From an uncultured Acidimicrobiaceae bacterium (lineage in GTDB: Bacteria; Actinomycetota; Acidimicrobiia; Acidimicrobiales; SZUA-35): a DNA stretch of 35,183 nucleotides. The DNA lies in contig CAMYLA010000036.1 in the NCBI GenBank assembly GCA_947259095.1, forward strand, positions 13,022-48,204. The letters run 5' to 3'. The notes beneath the pieces are model-generated. The model did not search any database and was not told where the DNA came from. It was given only the letters and a program-made list of their open reading frames with translations. Position numbers and translations under genes: made by a program. Below are positions 14,832 through 22,864 of this stretch, one piece after another. Each line of letters opens with the position of its first letter. Position 1 is the stretch's first letter.

Positions 14832-15854
14832 TTACCGGCGGAAGTTGGCGGCGATGCGCTGCTGGAGATAGTCGGCGGCGGTGATCGGCTCGTATCGCCG
14901 CTGTGGCCCTTCGACGATTACGTCGCAGTCGGCCTGGGCGAAGTAGGCGATCGAGTAGCGGGGGCCGAGGTGCTCGTCCGGTCGGGGCATTCGCACCCGG
15001 TGCAGCGTCGATGGCAGTCGATCGTCGCTCCACCGCATCAGCATGTCGCCGATGTTGCAGGTGACCGTGCCGGCGGTCGGCTCGACGCTGGTCCAGCCGA
15101 GCGGCTTTGTCGGGTCCTCCCGCCGGGCCGCCTCGCTCCCGGGTGACAGCTGGAGGCCCCGCTGGCCCGGGACCTGGTGGAGCAGCGTGAGGCAGTCGTA
15201 GTCGGTGTGGGCCCCGGCCCGCCAGATGCCAGGGTCCAGCTTGTCGACCGAAACCGGCAGGTAGTGCAGGAGCCGCAGCGTGCTCTGGTACTCCGACGAT
15301 GCGGGGTCGTGGCGCTCGGCGAAAAAGGTGTCGTGAAAGCCGAGCTTGCGGGCGAAGCAGGACAAGATCTGCATGGCCAACCGATGGTTGGCCCGCTCGA
15401 AACCCTCCAAGGTGATGCGGAAGCCAGGGAGCTCGTCGGCCGTTGGCCACAGTCCGAGCCGCTCCATCCGGGAGATCGTGACCTGATACGACTCCTTCTC
15501 GTCGAGGGTGCCGGTCGACGGTCGGCGCTGGGTCTTGTACTCCCAGCCGCTGTTGCTGCCCCGGGGCATCTCCCACCGGCTCTTGATATCCGCCGGCAGC
15601 GAGAAGAACGCCTGGGCCACGGCGAACGCCCGATTGATATCGGCCTGGGGGATGTCATGACCGGTCACCTGAAAAAACCCGATGTCGGTGGCGGCATCCC
15701 AGATGGCATCGTCGATCTCGTCCCGCCGACGATCGAAGTCGGTCAGGTCGATGACCCGGATGTCCCGCTCCACCTCGACCCCGGGCCCGCCGAAGGTCAA
15801 CTCCTTGGCCAGTTCGGTTTCGGCCGTGCCGGCCAGGCGACCTGTCTCACTCAC
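14832..15854 (-). CDS. 2-oxoglutarate/Fe(II)-dependent oxygenase (isopenicillin N synthase-like)
   Basis: This 340-residue protein has an N-terminal DIOX_N-type region (IRVIDLTDFD, DIGFFQVTGHDIPQADI, FFSLPADIKSRW) and a C-terminal jelly roll with Fe(II) ligands His216, Asp218 (GAHTDYDCLTLL) and His285 (STLHRVRMP), and the 2-oxoglutarate-binding Arg299-x-Ser301 (PRYSIAYF). All cofactor residues are present, so it should be active. GTG 15854 is chosen because GGAGG sits 7 nt upstream; an ATG at 15881 is also in frame. It would hydroxylate or desaturate an unknown small molecule. Divergent from the alpha/beta hydrolase. Confidence 0.92.
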   Translation of the reverse strand: MSETGRLAGTAETELAKELTFGGPGVEVERDIRVIDLTDFDRRRDEIDDAIWDAATDIGFFQVTGHDIPQADINRAFAVAQAFFSLPADIKSRWEMPRGSNSGWEYKTQRRPSTGTLDEKESYQVTISRMERLGLWPTADELPGFRITLEGFERANHRLAMQILSCFARKLGFHDTFFAERHDPASSEYQSTLRLLHYLPVSVDKLDPGIWRAGAHTDYDCLTLLHQVPGQRGLQLSPGSEAARREDPTKPLGWTSVEPTAGTVTCNIGDMLMRWSDDRLPSTLHRVRMPRPDEHLGPRYSIAYFAQADCDVIVEGPQRRYEPITAADYLQQRIAANFRR

Positions 15855-15927
15855 GGGACAACCTCCGTCGGGTCCAGTCATCGGCGGACCGGCCGTGCGG
15901 GGGTTCGCCGTGGCGACGGTCGCTGCC

Positions 15928-15933
15928 TAGTGT
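15928..15933 (+). promoter_or_regulatory. -10-like box TAGTGT for a leaderless start at 15940
   Basis: TAGTGT ends 6 nt before the ATG of the alpha/beta hydrolase, with no Shine-Dalgarno. This is the same arrangement as at 9151-9163. Confidence 0.45.
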
Positions 15934-15939
15934 GATCCT

Positions 15940-16824
15940 ATGCCCCTGGCCCAATCGAACGGAATCGAGCTCTACTACGAGACCCATGGAGATCCGGGCC
16001 ACCCGGCGCTGCTGCTGGTCAACGGATATTCCTCGCAGCTGGTGCAGTGGGGAGACGGGTTCCGGGAGTCGCTGGCCGAACGGGGCCGGTTCGTGATCAG
16101 CTTCGACAATCGGGATACCGGCCTGTCGACCCACCTCGACGGGGTGGTCGTCGACCTGCCGGCGATCTTGGCCGCATCAGCCGGAGACGCGGAGATGCCG
16201 GCGGTCCCCTACGACCTTTCGACGTTCGCCGCCGATGCGGTCGGCCTGCTCGACCACCTCGGTGTCGACGCGGCCCACATCGCCGGTTCATCGATGGGCG
16301 GGATGATCGTGCAACAGCTGGCCATCGACCATCCGCAGCGGGTACTGTCGCTGACCTCGATCATGTCGACCACCAGCGAGCCCGACTATTTCGAGTCCAC
16401 CCCGGAGGCCGCAGCCGCCCTCACCCGTGCCCTGCCGACCGACCGGGAGGCCTACATCGCCGACTCGGTCGAGAAGTCGGCGGTGTTCTGTGGTTCCCGG
16501 TACTTCGATCGGGACGAGGCGGCCAAGAAGGCTGCCGCAGCCTACGATCGGGCCTTCTACCCCGAGGGCATGGTCCGGCAGATGGCCGCCGTTCGAGCCT
16601 CCGGGAGCCGGGGCGAGCAGCTCAGGGGCCTGGCGATCCCCACGCTGGTGATCCATGGCCGCGACGACACCCTCATCACTCCCAAGGGTGGGGAGCGCAC
16701 CGCCGAGATCATCCCGGGGGCCAACCTGCTCCTGCTCCACGATATGGGCCACGACCTCCCTCGGCCGCTGTGGCCGCTCGTGTTCGACGCCGTCATCAGC
16801 CACACCGAACACGCCATCGGGTAG
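15940..16824 (+). CDS. Alpha/beta fold hydrolase
   Basis: This 294-residue serine hydrolase has the nucleophile elbow GSSMGGM with Ser118, an oxyanion segment near LLLVNGYSSQLVQW, the acid in HGRDDTLITPKGG and the catalytic His in LLHDMGHDLP. Order and length match the aromatic-hydrolase/aclacinomycin methylesterase-like branch (esterases, C-C hydrolases, haloperoxidase-like). Substrate unknown; it is cytosolic because no signal peptide is visible. It is monocistronic and convergent with the DUF899 gene, with a terminator-like hairpin between them. Confidence 0.92.
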   Translation: MPLAQSNGIELYYETHGDPGHPALLLVNGYSSQLVQWGDGFRESLAERGRFVISFDNRDTGLSTHLDGVVVDLPAILAASAGDAEMPAVPYDLSTFAADAVGLLDHLGVDAAHIAGSSMGGMIVQQLAIDHPQRVLSLTSIMSTTSEPDYFESTPEAAAALTRALPTDREAYIADSVEKSAVFCGSRYFDRDEAAKKAAAAYDRAFYPEGMVRQMAAVRASGSRGEQLRGLAIPTLVIHGRDDTLITPKGGERTAEIIPGANLLLLHDMGHDLPRPLWPLVFDAVISHTEHAIG

Positions 16825-16852
16825 CACCGGCCAACCAACACAACGGCCGGTG
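16825..16852. terminator. Hairpin between convergent hydrolase and DUF899 genes
   Basis: CACCGGCC and GGCCGGTG form a perfect 8-bp stem around a 12-nt loop directly after the hydrolase stop codon. There is no T-run; a bidirectional terminator is plausible. Confidence 0.4.
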
Positions 16853-16921
16853 GCCCGGGCACGTGGCCGAGGCCAGTGCGGTTGTGCACATGGTTGACCG
16901 GCCGGGGACGGCGGTGGCGGA

Positions 16922-17647
16922 TCAGTCCGACCGGGAGGGGTACTGGTCGTGGCGGTGGAGCCAGGCCATGCCGAACGGCAGATCCTGCTCGTCTCGGCCC
17001 TTGGGGGTGAGATCGAGCATGTGGTAGGCGCTGTTCAGCATGTCGAGACCTCTGGCAAACGTCTGGTAGGTCAGGAAGATCCGGCCGTCATCGCTCATGG
17101 CGAACACGCTGATGCCGGGGCTCTCGTCGGCAAACGCAGCCTGGGTACCGAAGTTGTACAGCTTCTCCCCGGCTCCGATCTGTTCGGCGGTGAAGCTGAC
17201 GCCCATGTCGTAGTTGAAGCTGCTGCCGAGCGATGAGTACCACGGGAAGCCCCACCCCATCCTCGACTTGTAGCGCTCGATCTCGGACAAGGCCGTGCGG
17301 GACACGGCGATCAGCGTGGTGTCGCGAGCCGCCAGGTGGACCTCGGTTCCGTTGTAGTTGTCGGCCCAGAACGAGCAGGACGGGCAGCCCTCGTCCCAGT
17401 CGGGACCGAGCATGAAGTGGTACACCAGCAGCTGACCTCGGCCGTCGAAGAGATCGGCCAGGCTCCGCTCACCGTCCGGACCCTCGAATCGGTAGTCCTC
17501 GCTGATCTCCAGCCACGGCAGCTCCCGCCTGCGGCTGCTCAACTCATCCCGTTTGCGGGTGAAGTCCTTCTCGTCCTGGAGGTGGGCCAGGCGTGCAGCC
17601 AACCACTGCTCCCGGTCGACCACCGCCGGCGACATGTGTTCGGTCAT
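16922..17647 (-). CDS. DUF899 family thioredoxin-like protein
   Basis: This 241-residue protein matches the DUF899 family: an N-terminal helix with DFTRKRDELSSRRRELPW, the Asp-rich strand YRFEGPDGERSLADLF, and the thioredoxin-like core LLVYHFMLGPDWDEGCPSC, where CPSC gives a CxxC redox site; the family tail ends near MAWLHRHDQY. The biochemical role is not established; a redox or peroxide-related function is inferred from fold and CxxC. GAGGAG lies 6 nt ahead of the ATG. The upstream region contains two TTACGTTAGC direct repeats at 17716-17743 that may regulate it. Confidence 0.88.
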   Translation of the reverse strand: MTEHMSPAVVDREQWLAARLAHLQDEKDFTRKRDELSSRRRELPWLEISEDYRFEGPDGERSLADLFDGRGQLLVYHFMLGPDWDEGCPSCSFWADNYNGTEVHLAARDTTLIAVSRTALSEIERYKSRMGWGFPWYSSLGSSFNYDMGVSFTAEQIGAGEKLYNFGTQAAFADESPGISVFAMSDDGRIFLTYQTFARGLDMLNSAYHMLDLTPKGRDEQDLPFGMAWLHRHDQYPSRSD

Positions 17648-17715
17648 CTTCGGCTCCTCGTTGTCCGGCGGCCGAAGCCCCGGGCGCCGACCGCACCCCT
17701 GCTTGACCCGACCTC

Positions 17716-17743
17716 GATTACGTTAGCACCGATTTACGTTAGC
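17716..17743. repeat. Two direct repeats of TTACGTTAGC, possible operator
   Basis: TTACGTTAGC occurs at 17718-17727 and 17734-17743, a 16-bp period, roughly 70-96 bp upstream of the DUF899 start. AT-richer than the flanks; a candidate regulator binding site. Confidence 0.5.
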
Positions 17744-17833
17744 GAACGATTACCAAGGCGGATTTCATCACCCAGCAGGGTCTGTGGAGCGCCAAGCGGT
17801 GCCCGGATCCCCAACATGCCCCTCGGGGCCGAC

Positions 17834-18655
17834 TCAGGAGGAGATGTCCCGCCTGCTGAAGGCGACGGCGCCGGCCACCACCGCCACCAGTGTCCATGCG
17901 GCCAGGATCAGCCCCGCCACCAGATAGCTGTGGACCTCGATCAAATCGAAATCCCCGAACACGCTGCCATCGATCCTCTCGACGTCGGCGCCGCTGGCAA
18001 ACGATGTGGCGTTGGTGATCGGCAGGTACACCGCAACCTTGGGCAGGAAGGCCGAGATCAAGAAGTTCTCGCCGATGAACCAATAGATGACGAACCCGAC
18101 GATGGAGCCGACCGAGTTGTTGACCAGCACCGTGATTCCGAGGCCGATGGCCGAAAACAGCGCCGCGGCCAAACCGGTTCGCAGGATCGACACTGCGGCG
18201 TTGGTCCACAGTTCCCCTGTCGTGCCGTCGGTCGTGCCGACTGCGGCCGCCAACCCGAACAGCAGGCCAACGAGGAACACGGCCAGGGCCGCAGCCAGAA
18301 TCGCGGTGCCGACCGCCGAGGAGGTCAGCCTGGCCAGCAGGAACCGACCCCGCCGAGGCTCCCAGGTGAGTATCTGCTCCACCATGCCGGTCTTCAGGTC
18401 GGCACCGATGTAGGACGCACCGATCACGAAGGCCATGATCGGCAGCAGGCTCGCCACCGGTCCCAGGAGGTTGGTGGCCTCGATACCTCCGGCGATGTCG
18501 TCCACGAAATCGGGGATGTTGCCTTCATCGTTGTCGATCACGAAGTAGGCGATGACCACACCGGCCACCATGAGTGCGGCCAGGATGGCCGGGAAGAACC
18601 TGGTCATCCTCCGGGCCCAGAGGCGTTCCGATTCCGCCACCAGCAGGTTGATCAT
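17834..18655 (-). CDS. ABC-2 type transporter permease
   Basis: This 273-residue integral membrane protein has about six hydrophobic segments: FFPAILAALMVAGVVIAYFV near residue 20, then LLPIMAFVIGASYIGADL, AILAAALAVFLVGLLFGLAA, a segment around GLAAALFSAIGLGITVLV, SIVGFVIYWFIGENF and VAGLILAAWTLVAVVAGAVA. The soluble stretch DGTTGELWTNAA lies between segments. It forms an exporter with the ATPase encoded directly upstream (4-bp overlap at 18652-18655). Substrate unknown; two-gene ABC-2 systems often export drugs, lipids or antibiotics. Confidence 0.88.
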   Translation of the reverse strand: MINLLVAESERLWARRMTRFFPAILAALMVAGVVIAYFVIDNDEGNIPDFVDDIAGGIEATNLLGPVASLLPIMAFVIGASYIGADLKTGMVEQILTWEPRRGRFLLARLTSSAVGTAILAAALAVFLVGLLFGLAAAVGTTDGTTGELWTNAAVSILRTGLAAALFSAIGLGITVLVNNSVGSIVGFVIYWFIGENFLISAFLPKVAVYLPITNATSFASGADVERIDGSVFGDFDLIEVHSYLVAGLILAAWTLVAVVAGAVAFSRRDISS

Positions 18656-19740
18656 TTCTCGACCTCCGCCGTCTGTGAGGGTGGGGGTGGCGGCGGTGCT
18701 CCTGTCGGGGATGACCCATCCACCGTCGGCGGCGGTCCTTCGGGCGGAGCCGCCGGTCCGTCCATTGCCATAGGGGGCGGTGGTGCGTCGCCGGTGAGGT
18801 TCAGGAACGCCGCCTCCAGGGTCGCCCGCTCCGATCGGAGGCCGCTGAGGTACAGCCCCCGCTCGGCCAGGAGTTGGTTGACCTCGCTGGAGCGGGCCAC
18901 GTCGACGTCGACCACCAGCTCGTCGGGGGTGGGGCGGGGTCTGGCGGTGATCCCGGCATCGGCCAGGGTGGCGATCGCCGCCTCCCGATCAGCGATGGTG
19001 GCGAGGACCTGGTCGGCTCCGGCGAAGCTGCGGATGTACTCCAGGGGGCCGGTCTTCACCAGTTTGCCGTGGTTGATGATGGTCACGTCATCGCAGACCT
19101 GTTCCATCTCGGCCAGCTGGTGGCTCGACACCAGCACTGCCTTGCCGTCGTCGGTGATGGCACGGATCAGCCGCCGGATCTCGGCGATCCCGGCCGGGTC
19201 GAGGCCGTTCGCCGGTTCGTCGAGGATGAGCAGATCGGGATTCTTGAGCAGCGCCCCGGCGATGGCCAGCCGCTGTTTCATGCCAAGCGAGTACGAAGCG
19301 AACGAGTCACGGTCGCGATCGGCCAGCCCGACCACCTCCAGCGATCGGTCCACCTCTTTCTTCGACAGACCCTCGATGCGAGCCAGCAACGACAGGTTGC
19401 GGCGGGCCGTGAAGTTGGGGAACATCTTGGGGCTCTCGACGATCGCCCCCACCCGGGACGCCACCCGATGGAAGTCCTTTGTCGAGTCCGCACCGAACAC
19501 CCGGGCGCTGCCGCCGGTCGGCCTGATGAGACCGAGCAGGCACCGTATCGTGGTTGTCTTGCCCGAGCCGTTCGGCCCGAGGAAGCCGTGGACCGTCCCC
19601 GGCTCGCCGAATACCAGATCGAGATTCTCGACCGCCACCACGTCGCCGCCGTCGCCCCGGCGGTGGTATGCCTTGCGCAAGCCGGCGAGTTCGATGATCG
19701 GCTCATGCCCGGTGGCCGTATCCACTGTCTGCGGAACCAC
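18652..19740 (-). CDS. ABC transporter ATP-binding protein with Pro-rich tail
   Basis: This 362-residue nucleotide-binding subunit has Walker A GPNGSGKTTT (~55-64), signature SLGMKQR (~151-157) and Walker B LLILDEPANGLDP with catalytic Glu175, then the switch His in SSHQLAEME. After the ~220-residue ATPase comes a ~100-residue extension, ending in about 45 residues rich in Pro, Ala and Gly (PPPPMAMDGPAAPPEGPPPT and onward) that is not part of the fold. The start is GTG 19740, with a purine-rich AGGGGG a few bases upstream. The 4-bp overlap with the permease implies a coupled two-gene operon. Confidence 0.92.
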   Translation of the reverse strand: MVPQTVDTATGHEPIIELAGLRKAYHRRGDGGDVVAVENLDLVFGEPGTVHGFLGPNGSGKTTTIRCLLGLIRPTGGSARVFGADSTKDFHRVASRVGAIVESPKMFPNFTARRNLSLLARIEGLSKKEVDRSLEVVGLADRDRDSFASYSLGMKQRLAIAGALLKNPDLLILDEPANGLDPAGIAEIRRLIRAITDDGKAVLVSSHQLAEMEQVCDDVTIINHGKLVKTGPLEYIRSFAGADQVLATIADREAAIATLADAGITARPRPTPDELVVDVDVARSSEVNQLLAERGLYLSGLRSERATLEAAFLNLTGDAPPPPMAMDGPAAPPEGPPPTVDGSSPTGAPPPPPPSQTAEVEK

Positions 19741-19814
19741 GTCTTCCCCCTCTTGTCCGTCGCCTCGTCAGGCTAGGGCGGCCAACGGCCGGTGGGACGG
19801 CGGAACCCCGACGA

Positions 19815-20240
19815 TCAGACCGGCTCGAGCAGGACGACCGGGATCTCCCGATCGGTCTTGCGCTGATAGCCGGCGTAGTTGTCGTATTCCGAGCTGATCT
19901 CGTCCCACAGCCGCGCCCGTTCCTCCCCCGACGTCACCCTGGCCGTCATCTCACGGGTCCGCTCCTCGGTCCGAACCGACACCGACGGATTGTCCCGCAG
20001 GTTGAGAAACCAGGCCGGGTGTCCATCGTTCCCCCCGGCCGAAGCCACCAGCGCCATGGTGTCGCCGTCCTGCCATGGGGTCGTGAGCATCGTCGACCGG
20101 GGCCGTCCGCTCTTGCGCCCGGTCGTGGTCAGTTCGATGACGGGCATCTTGCCCGCCGTCCAGCCGAGCCGTCCACCGCTGATGGTGAGCATCGTGCGAT
20201 GGACGGTGTTCATGGACTTGAGCACAAAATCGGATGGCAT
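19815..20240 (-). CDS. Nitroreductase family deazaflavin (F420)-dependent oxidoreductase, Ddn-like
   Basis: This 141-residue protein is of the Ddn/F420H2-dependent reductase type. The diagnostic run is MPVIELTTTGRKSGRPRSTM followed by ALVASAGGNDGHPAWFLNL and NPSVSVRT; GxxSG..R and the GG.....P.W..NL segment bind F420 in characterised members. It would reduce quinones or other activated alkenes using F420H2. An AAAGGTGG purine stretch precedes ATG 20240. It stands alone, with 74 bp to the ABC operon start and 104 bp to the kinase-like gene. Confidence 0.92.
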   Translation of the reverse strand: MPSDFVLKSMNTVHRTMLTISGGRLGWTAGKMPVIELTTTGRKSGRPRSTMLTTPWQDGDTMALVASAGGNDGHPAWFLNLRDNPSVSVRTEERTREMTARVTSGEERARLWDEISSEYDNYAGYQRKTDREIPVVLLEPV

Positions 20241-20344
20241 GTTGCCACCTTTCCCCTGGAGTCCTTCTCGATGATAGGGACATCACCGCTTCGATTGCGG
20301 CGAAACCGGCAAACGGTGATCGGGCCCCGGGGCCGACGCCCGTG

Positions 20345-20920
20345 CTATCGATTCGATCGGCCCGGTCGAGGGGGAGGGGCGTCGAGGTGGTCGATGATGG
20401 CCGACACCAGTTGGGCGGCGGGCCGGCCGGCGTCGAGGCGGAGATCCTCGACCTCGACGAACAACGGCTCCCGGCGCTCGGCCAGCATGGCGTATTCGTC
20501 GGCCGACATCGGTCGACGGTGGGCCCCGGCCTGCTGGCGTCGCAGCACCTCGGCGTCATCGAGTACCAGCCGGATGACGTCGGCCCGGCGGGCCAGCGCC
20601 AGCCGGGCAACGCCGCTTTCGACCACCGATGCTGCGGCGGCGATGACCGTTGGGATGTCGCGGACCAGCGCACCCAACAACACGGCCTCCTCGAGGCGGT
20701 GAAGCTCGTCGACGCCATGGCTGGCGGCGAAGGTCGCGCCCGAGCAGCCGACCAACCGCTCGATGTCCTCATCGGAATCGGCGACGCCGAACCCGAGCGC
20801 CTCGCCGAGCGCCGCAGCGGTGGTCGACTTGCCGACGCCCATCGGGCCCAGGATCACCACATGGGGCCGACCCCGGGGCCGGGTCGACTGCTGAGGCCGA
20901 GTGCCGGAGCGGTCAGACAA
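20345..20920 (-). CDS. Shikimate-kinase-like P-loop protein
   Basis: This 191-residue protein has Walker A GPMGVGKST (~25-33), then ADSDEDIERLVG and ASHGVDELHRLEEAVL, which follow the shikimate kinase DSD, E-x-GE and FRxxE pattern (the Arg is kept in HRLEE). The shikimate-binding GGG that should follow VIA is replaced by AAAS, so the substrate may not be shikimate. A lid-like Arg-rich stretch (RRQQAGAHRRPMSADEY) is present. It overlaps the upstream gluconate-dehydrogenase-like SDR by 8 bp, hinting at a sugar-acid kinase partner (inference). Confidence 0.75.
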   Translation of the reverse strand: MSDRSGTRPQQSTRPRGRPHVVILGPMGVGKSTTAAALGEALGFGVADSDEDIERLVGCSGATFAASHGVDELHRLEEAVLLGALVRDIPTVIAAAASVVESGVARLALARRADVIRLVLDDAEVLRRQQAGAHRRPMSADEYAMLAERREPLFVEVEDLRLDAGRPAAQLVSAIIDHLDAPPPRPGRSNR

Positions 20921-21677
20921 CCGACGTCATGCCGCCGTCGACGAAAAGGGTCTGACCGTTGATGTAGCTGGCGGCGTCGGACAACAGGAACACCGCCGCC
21001 CCACCCAACTCCGACACATCACCCCACCGACCGGCAGGCGTCCGGGCCGCCACCCAGGCCGAGAACTCCTCGTCCTCGACAAGGGCTGCGGTGAGTTCGG
21101 TCTTGAAGTAGCCAGGGGCGATGCTGTTGACCTGGATGCCGAGCGGGCCGAGGTCGGCGCACATGCCGCGGGTGAGCAGCGCCACCCCTCCCTTGCTGGC
21201 GGTGTAGGGGGCGATCGTCGGACGGCCGAGCTGCGATTGCACCGAGCCGATGTTGATGATCCGACCAGCCCCCCTGGCCACCATTCTCCCGGCCACCGCC
21301 TGGGAGACGATGAACGGCGAGATCAGGTTCAGCTCCATGATGTCCCGGTAGTCCTCGAGGTCGAACTCGAGAAAAGGGGCCCGACGTTGGATGCCGGCGT
21401 TGTTGATCAGACCGGCGATGGGGCCGACATCGGTCTCGATCCCGTCGACCATGGCCTCGACCTGCCCCGGATCGGTGACATCGGCAACCCGACCGGTGGC
21501 GGCGTGGCCCCCAGCCACCAACTCGGCCACCGCGGCCTGGACCTTGTCCTCGGTTCTGGCGTTGATGACGACGTTGGCGCCCGCTCGGGCACAGGCGTCG
21601 GCCAAGGATCGGCCGATGCCCTGGGTGGACCCGGTGATCAACACCACCCGATCCTGAAGGGTGAACATGTCCTGCAA
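20913..21677 (-). CDS. SDR, gluconate 5-dehydrogenase-like
   Basis: This 254-residue classical SDR has the cofactor loop TGSTQGIGRSLADAC, the NNAGIQRRAPFLEF block, catalytic YTASKGG and the tail INGQTLFVDGGM. NNAGIQRR plus the ELNLISPF run resembles gluconate 5-dehydrogenase/IdnO-type enzymes that interconvert gluconate and 5-ketogluconate. The start may be TTG 21677 (GGGAGG 6 nt upstream) or ATG 21668 (MFTLQDR), three codons later. It is coupled by an 8-bp overlap to the P-loop kinase-like gene downstream, an arrangement reminiscent of sugar-acid catabolic pairs. Specificity is inferred. Confidence 0.9.
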   Translation of the reverse strand: MQDMFTLQDRVVLITGSTQGIGRSLADACARAGANVVINARTEDKVQAAVAELVAGGHAATGRVADVTDPGQVEAMVDGIETDVGPIAGLINNAGIQRRAPFLEFDLEDYRDIMELNLISPFIVSQAVAGRMVARGAGRIINIGSVQSQLGRPTIAPYTASKGGVALLTRGMCADLGPLGIQVNSIAPGYFKTELTAALVEDEEFSAWVAARTPAGRWGDVSELGGAAVFLLSDAASYINGQTLFVDGGMTSVV

Positions 21678-21702
21678 CCTGGGCCTCCCGGCGCTTCAGC
21701 TC

Positions 21703-21747
21703 GTGGTCGGATTCGGTGATCGACGGGTGGTCGGATTCGGTGATCGA
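21703..21747. repeat. 21-bp direct repeat
   Basis: GTGGTCGGATTCGGTGATCGA occurs twice without mismatch at 21703-21723 and 21727-21747, spaced by 3 bp, in the gap between the SDR start and the esterase stop. Confidence 0.85.
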
Positions 21748-21758
21748 GGCTCGAAGGT

Positions 21759-22676
21759 TCAGAATCGCACGTTGGCGACCAGAAAGTCGTTCAGCTCAGC
21801 CGCCATGGGACCATCGTGAGCCAACGAAACAAGGTGACCTTCGCCGGGGAGCTCGATGACCTCACACACTCCCTCGACGGCCACGATGGCATCACAGGTT
21901 CGGACGGCGTCGTCGATGGTTTCACCGTCGGTGCCGGCGGCGGCATCGGTCTCGTGGTGGATCAGCAGCGCCGGAGGACCGGCCGAAGCCAGCCCGATGG
22001 TCGGCCATGCCGCTTCGAGGGTGGCACCGCTGGCAACGACGGCGGCGACGTCGGGGAACGGAACCACCGGCAGTTCGGCCGGTGACGGGCCGAGCCACGA
22101 CGAGAGCACGACGAACCCGCCTGCCGAGCCGCCCATGGCGACGATCCGGTCCGGATCGATGCCGTACTCGTCGGCGTTGGCCACCATCCACCGAAGCGCA
22201 TCGCCGACGTCGTTGATCGCTTGAGCCGCCGCCTCCGGCGTCTTGCCGGTTTCCTCGCTTTCCTGAAGTCGGTAGTCGACCGATGCCGCCACCCACCCGG
22301 CCTCGGCCCAGGTCAGGGCGTCGGCCCGGTAGTCGCTCCTCGACCCGAATGCGAAGCCACCGCCGTGCACGAACACCACCGTCGGCAGTGGCTCGGTGCC
22401 GGACCGGTCGGGGAGGAAGAGGTCGAGTTGGAGATCGACCTCATCGCCGGATTCGCCGGTTGCGGTGCCGTAGACCAGGCCGTCGATCACGGTGACGGCC
22501 TCAGCGGTGGTGCCAGACGACACCTCGGACTCGGTGGGCGAGGCAGCACAGGCGGCAGCGGCGGCGCCGAGAACGACGAGCAGTAGCACCAGTGACAGTG
22601 GCAGGGGCAGGCCCGTCCTCACCGGCGCCCGGCCCCGGTCGCAATCCTCGGCGGCGCCGGCGAGACGGTTGTCCAC
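21759..22676 (-). CDS. Secreted or lipid-anchored alpha/beta hydrolase (esterase)
   Basis: This 305-residue protein has an N-terminal hydrophobic export segment (LSLVLLLVVLGAAAAACAAS), with Cys43 as a weak lipobox. The esterase core shows the oxyanion HGGGFAFGSRSDY at ~104-116, nucleophile Ser184 in AMGGSAGG, and a late His in GEGHLVSLAHD. This HGGG...GxSxG plan is the BD-FAE/carboxylesterase type. The annotated start is GTG 22676; an in-frame GTG at 22622 would give a signal peptide of more normal length (MRTGLPLPLSL). It probably cleaves esters outside the membrane. Divergent from the methyltransferase. Confidence 0.85.
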   Translation of the reverse strand: MDNRLAGAAEDCDRGRAPVRTGLPLPLSLVLLLVVLGAAAAACAASPTESEVSSGTTAEAVTVIDGLVYGTATGESGDEVDLQLDLFLPDRSGTEPLPTVVFVHGGGFAFGSRSDYRADALTWAEAGWVAASVDYRLQESEETGKTPEAAAQAINDVGDALRWMVANADEYGIDPDRIVAMGGSAGGFVVLSSWLGPSPAELPVVPFPDVAAVVASGATLEAAWPTIGLASAGPPALLIHHETDAAAGTDGETIDDAVRTCDAIVAVEGVCEVIELPGEGHLVSLAHDGPMAAELNDFLVANVRF

Positions 22677-22864
22677 CGGTCGGCACCGGCGAGCTGGGGC
22701 ACAACGTTGCTCAACACCCGGTCAGGATGACAGCCCCGCAGCCGAATGCAACCACCGGGCCGGAATCGGGACCCTGAACGTCGTGCCGAGCGCAGTGCCA
22801 CCCCGGCCGGCCCCGGTAGCGGCCGGCGCATTCGATGCGTATGGTTTGCCTCCAGGGAGGTCTC

